A stretch of DNA of 64,000 bases from CAYMLL01 sp964390645 (GTDB lineage: Bacteria; Planctomycetota; UBA8108). Where the stretch lies: NCBI GenBank assembly GCA_964390645.1, contig CAYMLL010000003.1:10737-74736 (forward strand). The letters are read 5' to 3'. Both the position numbers and the translations under genes were made by a program. Below the pieces are notes generated by a model. The model was not told the origin of the DNA. It searched no databases and saw only the letters and a program-made list of their open reading frames with translations. Positions 38,195 to 47,936 of the stretch are shown piece after piece (the first letter of the stretch is position 1; each line of letters opens with the position of its first letter).

Positions 38195-41065
38195 TCACTC
38201 GCACGTCGGAGGAGGTCTCACGCACCCGGTCCGTCGATCCCTCGGGCTCGCTGCTGGACCGCAATCGGGATGCGGTGCCGGCGGAGCGGGGCCGCCGAGG
38301 AAGCCGTAGGCGAGCATGTAGACCGCGTCGGTGACGCCACTTGCGGCGAGCCCGTCACCATTGGCGTCGCAGGCGGCGAGACAGACGGGTCCCGGGCCGC
38401 CGTTGAAGGTGTAGTTCAGGAGGAAGACCGCGTCCGTCACGGCGGCACCGAAGCGGCCGTCGCCGTCGCAGTCTCCACGAACGAACTGGTGGGCGGCCTG
38501 TGAGTCGAAGCTGCGGCGCAGTGCGCCGCGCAGCTCGCCTGCCCGGAAGAGGATGTTGTCCTGCGTGTGGACGGCGACGTACGCGTTACCATCGCGCAGG
38601 GCCGAGATGATCTGCCGGGGACTGTGCTCCGCGTCGTGCGCGAACTGCACCTGTGTCACCCGTCCCTCGACCGCGATGCGGAAGCCGTTCTCCCACGGCT
38701 CGACGCCGTGGGTCGCGGGGTGTTCGGCCCGTCCCCAGGCCTGTACGTCGAGGAGGATGGAGCCGGCGGCCCCGGGCGATCCCTTCTCGACGTGTACACC
38801 CGTGCGGTTGCCGCCACCGGCGTTGTAGATATCTGACGGGTCGACGCCCTCGACTTCCATGTCGAAGGTGAAGATCCCGGTCCTCGTGTCCACGCGTAGC
38901 GAGGCGACACCGAACGCGTCGCTGCCCGAGCCGAAGCGCGGAGGCTGAAAGTCGAGGGGTCGGACGACCTGGCTGCCGTCGAGAAAGGCGTCGAGCTCGA
39001 GGATCTCGGGCTCCAGCTCGAGGTCGCCGCCGATCTCACCGGTCCGGAAGAGCTCGCTGGTCGTCGTCCGGATCAGTACGTGCGCGCGCTCTTCCTGGAG
39101 CATGCGGACGGTCTGCTCCGTCACGTCCGTGCTTCCGGACACCCGGAAGCCGCCAGGCGCGGCCTCGATTCCGTCGCCGACGAGGTCCGTGAGGTCGAGG
39201 ATCAGCGGTCCGCGCTGGTCCAGCTCGCCCGCGTGGATGCCGATTCCGTCGAGGTCGGTGGGGTCGATTCCGTCGACGTCGATGTCGATCCGGGCGCGCC
39301 GGGCGCGGGTGTCGACACGAACCCTCGCCTCCGCGGTCGCGTCGCTGCCGGTCCCGGCGAGAGGGGGCCGGAACTCCAGGGGTCGCACGACCTGCTCACC
39401 GTCGATCGGCGCGCGCAGGCTGAGCTCGTCGGGAACGAGGCGGAGATTGCCACGGATCTCGCCGTGCTCGAAGAGCTCGTTTGTCGATGTGCTGACGACG
39501 ATGTAGACCTCGCCGCTCTCGATGAATTTCGCGACCGAGCTCCACGGGAACCTCACGAAGTGCTCACCCTGCGTCTGCAGGACCCGGCCCGTCGAGAGCA
39601 TCCGAAAGCCGCTGGCGGTCGGCGTCACGCCGTTCGAATCGGGCAGCGCCTCGCGAGCATGGTGGTGCGCGTCGATGAGGATCGGCCCGTTCGTGTTCGG
39701 GGCGCTCCAGTTGATCTGGACCGCGGTCTCGTTGCCTCCGTGCGCTCCGTGGAGGGCGACGGGGTCGATGCCCTCCACGTCGAGCTCGACGCGGAAGTCC
39801 CCGCTGTCGAGGTCGATCATCAGCTCGGCCATGCCGAGAGCCTCGCTTCCCGATCCCAGCGTCGGCGGGCGGAACGCGCGTGGCCTGACGATCTGCTCGC
39901 CGTCGAGCAGAGCGACGAGCCGGATCTCGTTGGGCTCGCGGACGAGGGCGCCGCGGATCTCGTCGAGCTCGAAGAGTGGCTCCGACGATGTGCGCACCGA
40001 GACGTAGGTCTCGCCGTCGAGGAGCGTCTCGATGACGTCGAACGAGGTCGCGCCGGTCTCGATGGCTTCCGGCAGCGCGGGGAAGATCCCCTCGGAGCTC
40101 ATCGAGAAGCCATCGTCGTGCGGGAAGACCCCGTCGTCGCGCGGAGCTCGCGGTCGCGCGTGCTCCTGAACGTCCAGCAGCGGCGTCCCGCGCTCGTTGG
40201 CGAGGCCGTGGTAGAGGAGCACGGCGGACCCGTTGGCGCCGGTCAGTGGCGCCAGGCTGGTCGCGTCGATTCCCGCGACATCGAGGTCGAACGAGTAGAA
40301 CCCCGATCGCGAGTAGAACAGCAGCTCGGCGTCGCCCCTCGCGAGGCTTCCGGAGCCCATCGTCGGCGGTCGGTGCTCGTCGGGCCGCACGACCTGGCTG
40401 CCATCGAGCTGTGCGCGCAGGCGCAGAATCTCCGGTACCAGGCGGAGGTTGCCGCGAATCTCTCCGGAGCGGAAGAGCTCGCTGCCGGTCGTGTGGATCG
40501 CCACGTAGACGTCTTCGCCACGCAGCAGGTCGATGATCTCGCCCGGCGGAAGGCCGACGTCCAGACGCCCCTGGCGCTCGTTGAAGCTCCCATTGGCGTG
40601 CATGCGAAAGCCATCTTCTGTCGTGAGAACGCCGTTCCCGGCCACGTCGAGCTCGCGGGCGAAGTGATGCGCGTCGATGAGGATGAGGCCCTTCGTCGTC
40701 GGGTCTCCCTTTCGCACGTGGATAGCGGTCTCGTTCGCGCCGTGGGAGTCGTCGAGCAGCGTCGCGTCGATGCCGTGGACGAAGAGATCGAGCGAGAACT
40801 CGCCGGTGAACGAGTTGACGCTCAGCGAGACCTCGGCGGTCGCTTCGCTTCCGCTTCCGTGGGTCGGCGGACTCATCTCGTCCGGTCGAACGACTCGTGC
40901 TCCATCCATGCGCGCTTGCATGCGGAACTCCCGCGTCGGAATGACCGGATCGTGCGCCTGGACCGGAAGCACGAACAACCACCCCGATCCCAGCAGCAGT
41001 AGCCCCGTGGTCTCGGGCTTGCGTACGGGCTTCAGGTCCCGTCTTGGTGAACGGCGCAGCAGCAT
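38195..41065 (-). CDS. Secreted protein with five CHRD-like repeats and C-terminal dockerin-like repeats
   Basis: Protein of 956 residues. A basic N terminus is followed by a hydrophobic signal (TTGLLLLGSGWLFVLPVQA). Five repeats of about 140-170 residues begin near 45, 212, 382, 548 and 688. Each opens with a variant of L.DG.QVVRP..FRPP..GSGS and ends with VYVxxxTxxxELFxxGEIRGxL, the pattern of chordin-like CHRD domains. Residues about 870-956 contain two dockerin-like units (GDCDGDGRFGAAVTDAVFLL; CDANGDGLAASGVTDAVYML) and a Cys tail. It is divergent to a shorter paralogue at 41227 with two repeats. Binding to a surface component is likely; no catalytic motif seen. Confidence 0.8.
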   Translation of the reverse strand: MLLRRSPRRDLKPVRKPETTGLLLLGSGWLFVLPVQAHDPVIPTREFRMQARMDGARVVRPDEMSPPTHGSGSEATAEVSLSVNSFTGEFSLDLFVHGIDATLLDDSHGANETAIHVRKGDPTTKGLILIDAHHFARELDVAGNGVLTTEDGFRMHANGSFNERQGRLDVGLPPGEIIDLLRGEDVYVAIHTTGSELFRSGEIRGNLRLVPEILRLRAQLDGSQVVRPDEHRPPTMGSGSLARGDAELLFYSRSGFYSFDLDVAGIDATSLAPLTGANGSAVLLYHGLANERGTPLLDVQEHARPRAPRDDGVFPHDDGFSMSSEGIFPALPEAIETGATSFDVIETLLDGETYVSVRTSSEPLFELDEIRGALVREPNEIRLVALLDGEQIVRPRAFRPPTLGSGSEALGMAELMIDLDSGDFRVELDVEGIDPVALHGAHGGNETAVQINWSAPNTNGPILIDAHHHAREALPDSNGVTPTASGFRMLSTGRVLQTQGEHFVRFPWSSVAKFIESGEVYIVVSTSTNELFEHGEIRGNLRLVPDELSLRAPIDGEQVVRPLEFRPPLAGTGSDATAEARVRVDTRARRARIDIDVDGIDPTDLDGIGIHAGELDQRGPLILDLTDLVGDGIEAAPGGFRVSGSTDVTEQTVRMLQEERAHVLIRTTTSELFRTGEIGGDLELEPEILELDAFLDGSQVVRPLDFQPPRFGSGSDAFGVASLRVDTRTGIFTFDMEVEGVDPSDIYNAGGGNRTGVHVEKGSPGAAGSILLDVQAWGRAEHPATHGVEPWENGFRIAVEGRVTQVQFAHDAEHSPRQIISALRDGNAYVAVHTQDNILFRAGELRGALRRSFDSQAAHQFVRGDCDGDGRFGAAVTDAVFLLNYTFNGGPGPVCLAACDANGDGLAASGVTDAVYMLAYGFLGGPAPPAPHPDCGPAASPRDRRTGCVRPPPTCE

Positions 41066-41125
41066 CGCTGGGTCGAGCTCGAAAGAAACCTCGGCTGACG
41101 AAGCTAGTGGGGGAGGGAATCATCC

Positions 41126-41133
41126 AGTATACT
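41126..41133. promoter_or_regulatory. TATACT -10-like element readable on both strands
   Basis: The palindrome CAGTATACTG in the 161-bp space between the two CHRD genes gives TATACT on each strand, facing both genes. No good -35 is seen on either side. Confidence 0.3.
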
Positions 41134-41226
41134 GTCCGGGGTGGGGATCCGACAGTACCGGAGCAACCACCCGGGTTCTTCCGGGGTTCTCCCCGGCTTC
41201 TTCGACTTTGACTGGTGACATCGCTC

Positions 41227-42618
41227 ATGCCCCTGGAGAGTCAACACCGCGACCTGTTCCTGTCCCTCGGGGTCGCTGTTGCGACGCTGCTCGTTTCCAC
41301 ACCGTCGTCGCCTCTGGTAGCGCGTGAGGTGCGCTTGCGTGCGAAGGTCGACGAGAGCAACGTCGTGCGCCCGATGGCGTTTCGGCCTCCGGTCTTCGGC
41401 ACGGGCAGCCCGGGCGTCGGCATATCGTTGCTGACGGTGGACACCGAGAGCGCGCGCTTCTCGTTCTCCATCAGCGTCGACGGCATCGATCCGGCGGATC
41501 TCGACAACTCGGTCGAGGCGAACAACACCGCGCTCCATGTCCACCGCGGCACGCCCGACGTGCGCGGTCCGATCCTCATCGACGTCCACGAGTACGCTCG
41601 TGAGGTCCTGCCGGACTCGAACGGCGTCACCGTGACCGACACCGGCTTCCGGGTCGACATCGAGGGCGAGATCACGCGGCTGCAGGGTGCTCTCGACACC
41701 GGGTTCGCGGTCGAGCAGATCGTCGACTGGATCGCCAGTGGCGAGGCCTTCGTCGCGGTGCACACGACGCAGAACGATCTCACCCGGACCGGGGCTGTTC
41801 GCGGCAACTACGAGATCATCCCCGACGTGCTTCGATTCACCACCTCGGTCGATGAGAGTCAAGTGGTGCGTCCGGCCATGTTTCAGCCTCCGGTCTTCGG
41901 TACGGGTAGTCCCGGCACCGGCTCGTCGATGCTCGCCGTTGACACCCGCACCGGCGAGTTCACCTTCGACCTCGAGATCGAAGGCATCGACGCGGCGGAT
42001 CTCGACAACTCGATCGAGGCGAACAGCACCGCGCTCCACGTCCACAACGGTGACTCCGACAGGCGTGGGCCGATCCTCATCGATGTTCATTACTTCGCGC
42101 GCCAGGCCTTGCCGGAGTCGAACGGCGTGACGGTCACCGACCGCGGCTTTCGCGTTCGCTCCACCGGTCTCGTCACGCGGGTGCAGGGAGCACTGAGCAC
42201 GATGTTCTCCCCGCAGGAGGCCATCGGCGTGCTTCTCGACGGCACCGTATTCGTCGCGGTGCACACGACGCAGAACGACCTCACCCGTACCGGAGCCGTT
42301 CGTGGCAACTACAGCCGCGTTCCCGCGAACGTCTTCGTGCGGGGCAACTGCGACTCCGAGGGCGGGGTGACGCTCACCGATGCGGTGGTGCTCCTCAGTT
42401 TCCTCTTTCGACGCGGGGTCGAGCCTCGCTGTCTCGCGGCGTGTGACAGCGAGAGCACCGGCCGGCTGACGGTCTCCTCCGCGGTGCGCCTGCTCCAGCA
42501 CGTCTTCGCGGGCGGTGTGCCGCCGGCGGCTCCCTACCCCGGTTGCGGCGCCGGCAATCCGGCAGACCTCGACCTCGGCTGCGCGCACATGCCGTCGAGC
42601 TGTCGGTCAGAGGACTAG
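41227..42618 (+). CDS. Secreted protein with two CHRD-like repeats and degenerate dockerin-like tail
   Basis: Protein of 463 residues from the ATG at 41227; a GTG at 41215 is in frame, and neither has a good ribosome-binding site. A signal peptide (LFLSLGVAVATLLVSTPSSP) precedes two CHRD-like repeats (about 37-200 and 205-370) with nearly identical ends (FVAVHTTQNDLTRTGAVRGN in both). The two dockerin-like units (about 375-440) have damaged calcium loops (NCDSEGGVTLTDAV; CDSESTGRLTVSSAV). The tail ends CGAGNPADLDLGC...SSC. It is a paralogue of the divergent five-repeat gene, so the pair probably arose by duplication with inversion. Confidence 0.8.
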   Translation: MPLESQHRDLFLSLGVAVATLLVSTPSSPLVAREVRLRAKVDESNVVRPMAFRPPVFGTGSPGVGISLLTVDTESARFSFSISVDGIDPADLDNSVEANNTALHVHRGTPDVRGPILIDVHEYAREVLPDSNGVTVTDTGFRVDIEGEITRLQGALDTGFAVEQIVDWIASGEAFVAVHTTQNDLTRTGAVRGNYEIIPDVLRFTTSVDESQVVRPAMFQPPVFGTGSPGTGSSMLAVDTRTGEFTFDLEIEGIDAADLDNSIEANSTALHVHNGDSDRRGPILIDVHYFARQALPESNGVTVTDRGFRVRSTGLVTRVQGALSTMFSPQEAIGVLLDGTVFVAVHTTQNDLTRTGAVRGNYSRVPANVFVRGNCDSEGGVTLTDAVVLLSFLFRRGVEPRCLAACDSESTGRLTVSSAVRLLQHVFAGGVPPAAPYPGCGAGNPADLDLGCAHMPSSCRSED

Positions 42619-42766
42619 CGCCGGTCGACGTGGCAGCCCGTTGGTGAGGCCCACGCGGCGAGCACGGGCCCGGTCCCGCGCCTTCCGGCTCCCTCCCCGG
42701 GGGCGTCCGTATCCGTCGGTCCGGGCCGCTGCGGCTGCGAGCCGGGGAAGTTCGAGGCTCTCGAGG

Positions 42767-45235
42767 CTAGGGGCAGGCGCTGTCCGGGCAGCCGAGCCGT
42801 CCCGCCGGCGCCGGGACGCAGTCTCCCGAGGGCTCCGCCGGCGTGGGGCCGGAGCGAAAGAGGAACCCGAGCACGTGGACGGCGTCGGTGATCTCGATCG
42901 CGTCGTTGTCGTCGGCGTCGGCGGCCGCGTCGCAGCAGAGCGGAGCGCCGCCCCGGAAGAGGCGGTCGAGTGTGACCACGGCGTCGGTGACGTTGACCGC
43001 GAGGTCGCAGTTGGAGTCGCCGCGCACGAACGACGGAAAGGGCGCGCCCCGTGCTTTCGAGATCACCTCGATCTCGGCCAGAGCCGCGCCGCCGCGCCCC
43101 TCGTAGTCGCCGACGACGCTCTCGGAAGGGATCACCACGTCGATGCGATCGAACGGCGCGCCGGGGTCGAGCGGGACGAGCGTCCCACCCACGAGGATGT
43201 CCTCGGCGACGTCGATACGAAAGCTCTCCGCGGAGCGTCGGTAGCCGACGAGTGTCACGCCGCGGATCGTCTGCGCGCGGGGCCCTATCGATCCGTCGCC
43301 ATCAGAAGTCCCGTGCAGGACGACCTCCCGGCCTTGCAGCTCGATGCTCCAGCGCAGCTCGACCGTCGCGACGGCGACGTCATCGGCGGCTGCCCACTCG
43401 ACCTCCGGCCGGCCCGTGCGGCGGTCCACCAGGTTGACGGGGTCGAAGTCGCGCAGGTTGAGGCGACCGTGTTGACGACGCGTGTCGGCGCGCACCACGG
43501 CTCCGGGTGCCAGGTTCGTCCAGGTCGGGTCCTGCGGCACCGCGATCATCGAGTGTCCGGCGTGACAGCCGACGCAGCGTACGGTGGTGCCGGCGCGTGC
43601 GAAGTTCGACCCGGCGACGTGGAAGATCTGGCCGTCACGTCCGACCGCGATCGTGTCGTCCGGTCGCCGCAGGACCTCGAACAGCGGCACGTTGGCGGGT
43701 GCTGTCGCCTCGATGCGTCCGTCGGCGGGGATCCCGACGCGGTCGATGAGGACCGGCGCGTCGTCGCCGTCCGGGCTGGTGCGCTGGGAGCTGAGCCAGA
43801 ACTCGATATCGAGCGACTTGCCGACGGGCGGCGCGTTCGGGATCTCGACATCGACCGGCGCGTTGAAGTAGACGTTCTCGCAGAGGAACGTGAACGACCC
43901 TCCTTCTGCGAAGGCCTCGTCGACCTCGCGCGGGGCGTCGTCTCCCGGGGCGTCGGTGACGCGGTCCGTGATCCGGGGGGGCGTTTGACGCGCCAGCAGA
44001 GGAACCGCGTCGAGCTCGAGGGTGCCGGGGATCGCGTGGATCAGCTCGGGCGCGACCTCGGCGTGCTCCTGCACGCGGACGTCGTAGTCGAAGCTGTCAG
44101 CGTGTGCCGCGGTGACCAGCAGGCGGCCGTCGGGAAGCTCGACGGCGCTCGCGTAGCGGAAGTCGACCGCAGGTGGCAGCGCGTTGCGCCGGGGGAAGAG
44201 CTGGGGGCCGCCGAGAGCGACCGGACGCGTCGACCCGGCGCGGAAGCGCCGCAGTCCGTAGCCTCGCGGCGCGCCGAGAAACGGTGTCACCGGAAGGAAG
44301 AGCGCCAGCGCCTCGCCGCTGGTCAGGAAGCTCGGCTTCCAGGCTTGCGTGAGCTCACGATCGAGATGGAACCCGGACCACATGGAGAGGTCGGTGCCGT
44401 CCGGGTTGATGCCTGCGAGAAACCAGCTGTTGACGCCCGGGAAGCCCTCGTCGCCGATGCCGCGTACGCTCTGTCTCGAGGGCTCGGTGACGATCTCCTC
44501 GTAGCCGGGCGAGCCCGGGACGATCGGCGGATCGACTCCGTCGCCGGTGGGCTGTACCGTGCGCCAGAACCGTGAGTAGACGACGCGGCCGGTGGAGGGT
44601 TCGACGGTCGGCGTGTCGGCTCCGAAACGCTCGCTCGTGATGCGTCGGAGTCCGGATCCGTCTGCGGCGACGACGTGGAGGTTGTTCGCACGCACGCGCC
44701 CATCCGGTGCGCCGCCGGGATAGCGCGTCGACACGAAGCAGATGCGACCGTCGGGCAGATAGCAGGGATCGACGTCGTCGTGGTCGAGAAACGCGTCGGC
44801 TGCAGGGCCGTAGCGTCCGACGTCGATCTCTCGCGGACCGGACGTGATCTGCCGGAATCCTTCGCCGTCTGCGCCGATCTCGAAGATGCGCCAGGCGTCG
44901 TCGTCGACGCAGTAGCCAGCGAAGACGATGCGCTCGCCGTCGAAGGAGACATCGGGGTCGGCAACGTCGAGCGGGGCGCCCTCGGGGGTGCTGGCGCTCG
45001 CGTCGACGAGGGCTCGGATCTCGCCGTCGGCCCGACGCAGCAGCAGGCGTCCGGAGCTCGCTCGGCCGACCGCCGAGGTTCGCTCGTTCGCGGCCGGCTC
45101 GGGGTCGATCGCTCTGGAGACGAAGATGAGCGCCGGGAGCTGTCCGGCCGCCGGAGTCGCCGGCAGAGCAGCCAGGACGAGCCCCAGCCAGAGACGGCAG
45201 GGGTTGCGGGGTGTGAGGATCGACGCGCGGGGCAC
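42767..45235 (-). CDS. TolB/PD40-like propeller protein with heme motif and dockerin-like repeats
   Basis: Secreted protein of 822 residues with a signal peptide (LWLGLVLAALPATPAAG). The first 400 residues have TolB/PD40-type propeller repeats (DVADPDVSFDGERIVFAG, DPCYLPDGRICFVSTRYPGG, TPTVEPSTGRVVYSRF). A CVGCH motif at 554-558 follows, consistent with a c-type heme or a hydrazine-synthase-like CxxCH domain. Residues about 590-735 form a discoidin-like part (VELRWSIELQGREVVLHG). Two dockerin-like units and the tail LGCPDSAC end the protein. Relatives in planctomycetes are of unknown role. It converges on the shorter CHRD gene. Confidence 0.75.
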   Translation of the reverse strand: MPRASILTPRNPCRLWLGLVLAALPATPAAGQLPALIFVSRAIDPEPAANERTSAVGRASSGRLLLRRADGEIRALVDASASTPEGAPLDVADPDVSFDGERIVFAGYCVDDDAWRIFEIGADGEGFRQITSGPREIDVGRYGPAADAFLDHDDVDPCYLPDGRICFVSTRYPGGAPDGRVRANNLHVVAADGSGLRRITSERFGADTPTVEPSTGRVVYSRFWRTVQPTGDGVDPPIVPGSPGYEEIVTEPSRQSVRGIGDEGFPGVNSWFLAGINPDGTDLSMWSGFHLDRELTQAWKPSFLTSGEALALFLPVTPFLGAPRGYGLRRFRAGSTRPVALGGPQLFPRRNALPPAVDFRYASAVELPDGRLLVTAAHADSFDYDVRVQEHAEVAPELIHAIPGTLELDAVPLLARQTPPRITDRVTDAPGDDAPREVDEAFAEGGSFTFLCENVYFNAPVDVEIPNAPPVGKSLDIEFWLSSQRTSPDGDDAPVLIDRVGIPADGRIEATAPANVPLFEVLRRPDDTIAVGRDGQIFHVAGSNFARAGTTVRCVGCHAGHSMIAVPQDPTWTNLAPGAVVRADTRRQHGRLNLRDFDPVNLVDRRTGRPEVEWAAADDVAVATVELRWSIELQGREVVLHGTSDGDGSIGPRAQTIRGVTLVGYRRSAESFRIDVAEDILVGGTLVPLDPGAPFDRIDVVIPSESVVGDYEGRGGAALAEIEVISKARGAPFPSFVRGDSNCDLAVNVTDAVVTLDRLFRGGAPLCCDAAADADDNDAIEITDAVHVLGFLFRSGPTPAEPSGDCVPAPAGRLGCPDSACP

Positions 45236-45353
45236 CTTGGTCCTCGGCGAGGGTGGAAGTTCGGGTTCGGTGCGGGTAGCGAGGGTCGGCCCTCCATCTT
45301 ACCCGCTGGCTTCGGACGGACGCCATCCCGTCCGGAGTGAGGCGAGCAGCGGT

Positions 45354-46691
45354 CTATCGCGAGAGTTCACGCCGCAGAAGATCCAGCGCTCGCAGCGCCG
45401 TCTGCGTGCGCACCAGATCGCGGCCGCCCTGAAAGACCTTGCGGTCGGTGATCATGCGACTTTCCGTCTCGCCGTCACCGGGGGGACACGCGAGCGCGAT
45501 CCATCCGAGGCCGATCGGCTTTCCTTCGCCGCCGCCGGGGCCGGCGATTCCGGTGACGCCGAGCCCGTAGTCGGCAGCGAAGATACGTCGCGCGCCGCGG
45601 GCCATCTGTTCGGCGACGGGCTCGGAGACCGCGCCGTGGGTGTCGAGGTCGCGGCGGTCGACCCCGAGCTGCTTCGCCTTCACTTCGTTGCCGTACGCGA
45701 CGACACCGCCCAGCAGGTACGCCGACGAGCCGGCACAGTCCGTCAGCCTCTTGGCGATCAGGCCACCGGTGCAGGACTCGGCGGTCGCCACCGTCCTCTC
45801 CTTCCGCAGCAGCAGCTCGTGGACGATGCGTGTGAACGCGATGTCGGCGCCGGTCTCTCCCGCAGTGGAGCTCTCGGCGGACATCATCGCCGCGTCCTCG
45901 CCGAACTCGGCGCTGACCTTCGTGCGAGCGTCGTCGAGCAGAGCGTGGTCATCGGGATCCCGCGCCACGAACTTCAGGGTCAGCTCCCCGGGCCTGGCGC
46001 TGATGCCGTACTCGACCCTCTCGAGGTCGATGCCGAGACTCTGGATCCTCGCCTCCGCCCAGCTCTCCGGACGTCCGAGGAGCTTCATGCGGAGGATCCT
46101 CGGCGGCGTCAGCTCGCAGCGCTCCCGGATGTGCGCCACGATGTGTCTCTCGAACATCGCGCGCAGCTCCCTCGGCACGCCCGGCATCGAGACGATAAAG
46201 CCGCGGTCCGTCTCGACGAGGCTGCCGGGCGCCAGGCCCTCCGGGTTGGGGACGACGATCGACCCCTCGACGACCTCCGCCTGCTTGTAGAAGTTCGCCG
46301 GGATGTCGTGCTCGTGCTTGCCGCGCTGCAGGACGATGCGTCTCATGCGCTCGGCCGAGGGCTCGTCCCGCACGACCGAGCGTCCATGGGCGGACGCCAG
46401 GGCGCCGGCCGTCAGGTCGTCGGCGGTCGGTCCGAGGCCGCCGCTCACGAGGACGAGGTCCGCACGTGCCGAGAGCTCGCGAAACGCCGCTTCGAGAGCG
46501 CCGTGGTCGTCGGGCAGTGTGCGGATCTCGGTGACGAGGACACCGATCTCCGTCAGCGCGGTCGCCAGGTAGGAGCCGTTGAGATCCCGTGTCTCGCCGC
46601 GCGTCAGCTCGGATCCGGTGAGGCAGATGATCGCGCTGGGTGTCGAGTCTCGCACCGTCGACGCTCCACTCCGTCTTTTCCAGAGGCGCAC
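45354..46691 (-). CDS. cinA: CinA family protein: competence/damage-inducible / NMN deamidase
   Basis: Protein of 445 residues with both parts of CinA. The N-terminal MoCF-type domain (about 18-185) has SAIICLTGSELTRGETRDLN, LVSGGLGPTADDLTAGAL and FIVSMPGVPRELRAMFE. The C-terminal PncC-like amidase (about 285-445) has TVATAESCTGGLIAKRLTD, VVAYGNEVKAKQLGV and GVTGIAGPGGGEGKPIGLGW. The family hydrolyses ADP-ribose and deamidates NMN in pyridine nucleotide recycling. It starts with GTG and lies 37 bp downstream of the methyltransferase gene on the same strand. Confidence 0.93.
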   Translation of the reverse strand: MRLWKRRSGASTVRDSTPSAIICLTGSELTRGETRDLNGSYLATALTEIGVLVTEIRTLPDDHGALEAAFRELSARADLVLVSGGLGPTADDLTAGALASAHGRSVVRDEPSAERMRRIVLQRGKHEHDIPANFYKQAEVVEGSIVVPNPEGLAPGSLVETDRGFIVSMPGVPRELRAMFERHIVAHIRERCELTPPRILRMKLLGRPESWAEARIQSLGIDLERVEYGISARPGELTLKFVARDPDDHALLDDARTKVSAEFGEDAAMMSAESSTAGETGADIAFTRIVHELLLRKERTVATAESCTGGLIAKRLTDCAGSSAYLLGGVVAYGNEVKAKQLGVDRRDLDTHGAVSEPVAEQMARGARRIFAADYGLGVTGIAGPGGGEGKPIGLGWIALACPPGDGETESRMITDRKVFQGGRDLVRTQTALRALDLLRRELSR

Positions 46692-46728
46692 CGCGAAGCC
46701 CGCAGCCTACAACGGCCGCGAGGCGCTG

Positions 46729-47763
46729 TCATCCTTCGACCGCTCGCGTCAGAAAGACCCACGAGCCGGTGAAGCGCAGGACCCGCGCGATCTTCCTGGA
46801 GAGCCTGGGCGGCAGTGGACGCAGGCCGAGCGTTCCGGGGGCGGAGTCGACGATCTCGAAGCCGCTGCTCTCGAACTGCTCGCGCCAGGCGCGGACGGTC
46901 GTGCGACGCAGCTCGTCCCCGACGGAGCGGAACTCGCCGTGGACGCCACGTCCGAGGCGCGGCGTCGCGGTGACGATGTTGAGCAGGGTCGACAGCAGGT
47001 GGCCCGCGACAAACCCGCGCGAGATCGGCACGACGTGGCATGCCAGCCCGCCGGTCTTCATCACGCGGTGCAGGGCGCGCAGATCACCGTCCAGATCGGG
47101 AAAGTGCTCGACGACATGCGATGTGAAGAGGACATCGATGGACGCCGGACGCAGCGGCAGCCGGTGCGCGTCGAGGAGCGCGTAGAGGCTGTTTTGCCGC
47201 GGCGCGTGGAGCTCGGCGGCGTGCCCGTCGCGGTAGATGTCCGAGCAGATCGCGTTCTCGCAGACGGCGTCGTAGAGTGCGGTGTGGTCCCGGAAGCCGA
47301 CTCCGAGCTCGAGGAGAAATCGACCGCGCTCCTCGAGATGGCGGCGAAAGAGACGGTGCACCACCTTCATCTCCTCGTCGCGCAGCAGATGGATGCCCCG
47401 ACGCCAGTACCCGGGGTCGTCCTTCTCGATCCACCGGATCAGCGGACGGCGCCAGCAGAAGAGTGTTCGTTCGAGAAATCGCTCGAGGCGACCCCGCGGG
47501 CCGTGGGTGTGGACGCGCTCGTCATCGGGGCTCTCGTCGCGGCGTAGTCGTGGGCCATCGAGCACCCGGTCGACGAAGGATGGCGTGTCGCCGTTGACGA
47601 GCGGCGCGCGCCAGGGGCACGAGCCGCAGGCGAAATCGAAAGGACCTCCCGGTGCCAGGTCGCGGCCGCAGGCGGGGCAGGCGAGAGCTTCTCGGAAGTC
47701 GGTGGGGGCGAGTGTGGTGACGGGCATGGAGCCGATGGACGGGTCGCGGTTGCCGACACTCAC
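46729..47763 (-). CDS. Class I SAM-dependent methyltransferase with N-terminal zinc-ribbon
   Basis: Protein of 344 residues (GTG at 47763) or 332 residues (ATG at 47727); neither has a convincing ribosome-binding site. An N-terminal CPAC...CGSC pair looks like a zinc ribbon of the Trm112/RlmA type. The methyltransferase core starts about residue 145 with RFLLELGVGFRDHTALYD (motif I), then IDVLFTSHVVEHFPDLDGDL and MKTGGLACHVVP. The C-terminal part (RAWREQFESSGFEIVDSAPG) fits a Methyltransf_11-type fold. The substrate is unknown. It may be cotranscribed with cinA. Confidence 0.85.
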   Translation of the reverse strand: MSVGNRDPSIGSMPVTTLAPTDFREALACPACGRDLAPGGPFDFACGSCPWRAPLVNGDTPSFVDRVLDGPRLRRDESPDDERVHTHGPRGRLERFLERTLFCWRRPLIRWIEKDDPGYWRRGIHLLRDEEMKVVHRLFRRHLEERGRFLLELGVGFRDHTALYDAVCENAICSDIYRDGHAAELHAPRQNSLYALLDAHRLPLRPASIDVLFTSHVVEHFPDLDGDLRALHRVMKTGGLACHVVPISRGFVAGHLLSTLLNIVTATPRLGRGVHGEFRSVGDELRRTTVRAWREQFESSGFEIVDSAPGTLGLRPLPPRLSRKIARVLRFTGSWVFLTRAVEG

Positions 47764-47936
47764 TCCATCGGTCGGGGCGACGTCATGGCTGCTGGAACAT
47801 CCTCGGGGGCGGTGTTAGGATACCGCCCTGCTTCCGGTCAGGTCTCCTGGGGACGTTCCGTTAACACGCTGGATGTGCGCACGCGCGGTCCGACGATCCG
47901 TCCAGGGATAGCGAGGTCGCCTGCAAAGGGAACGAG

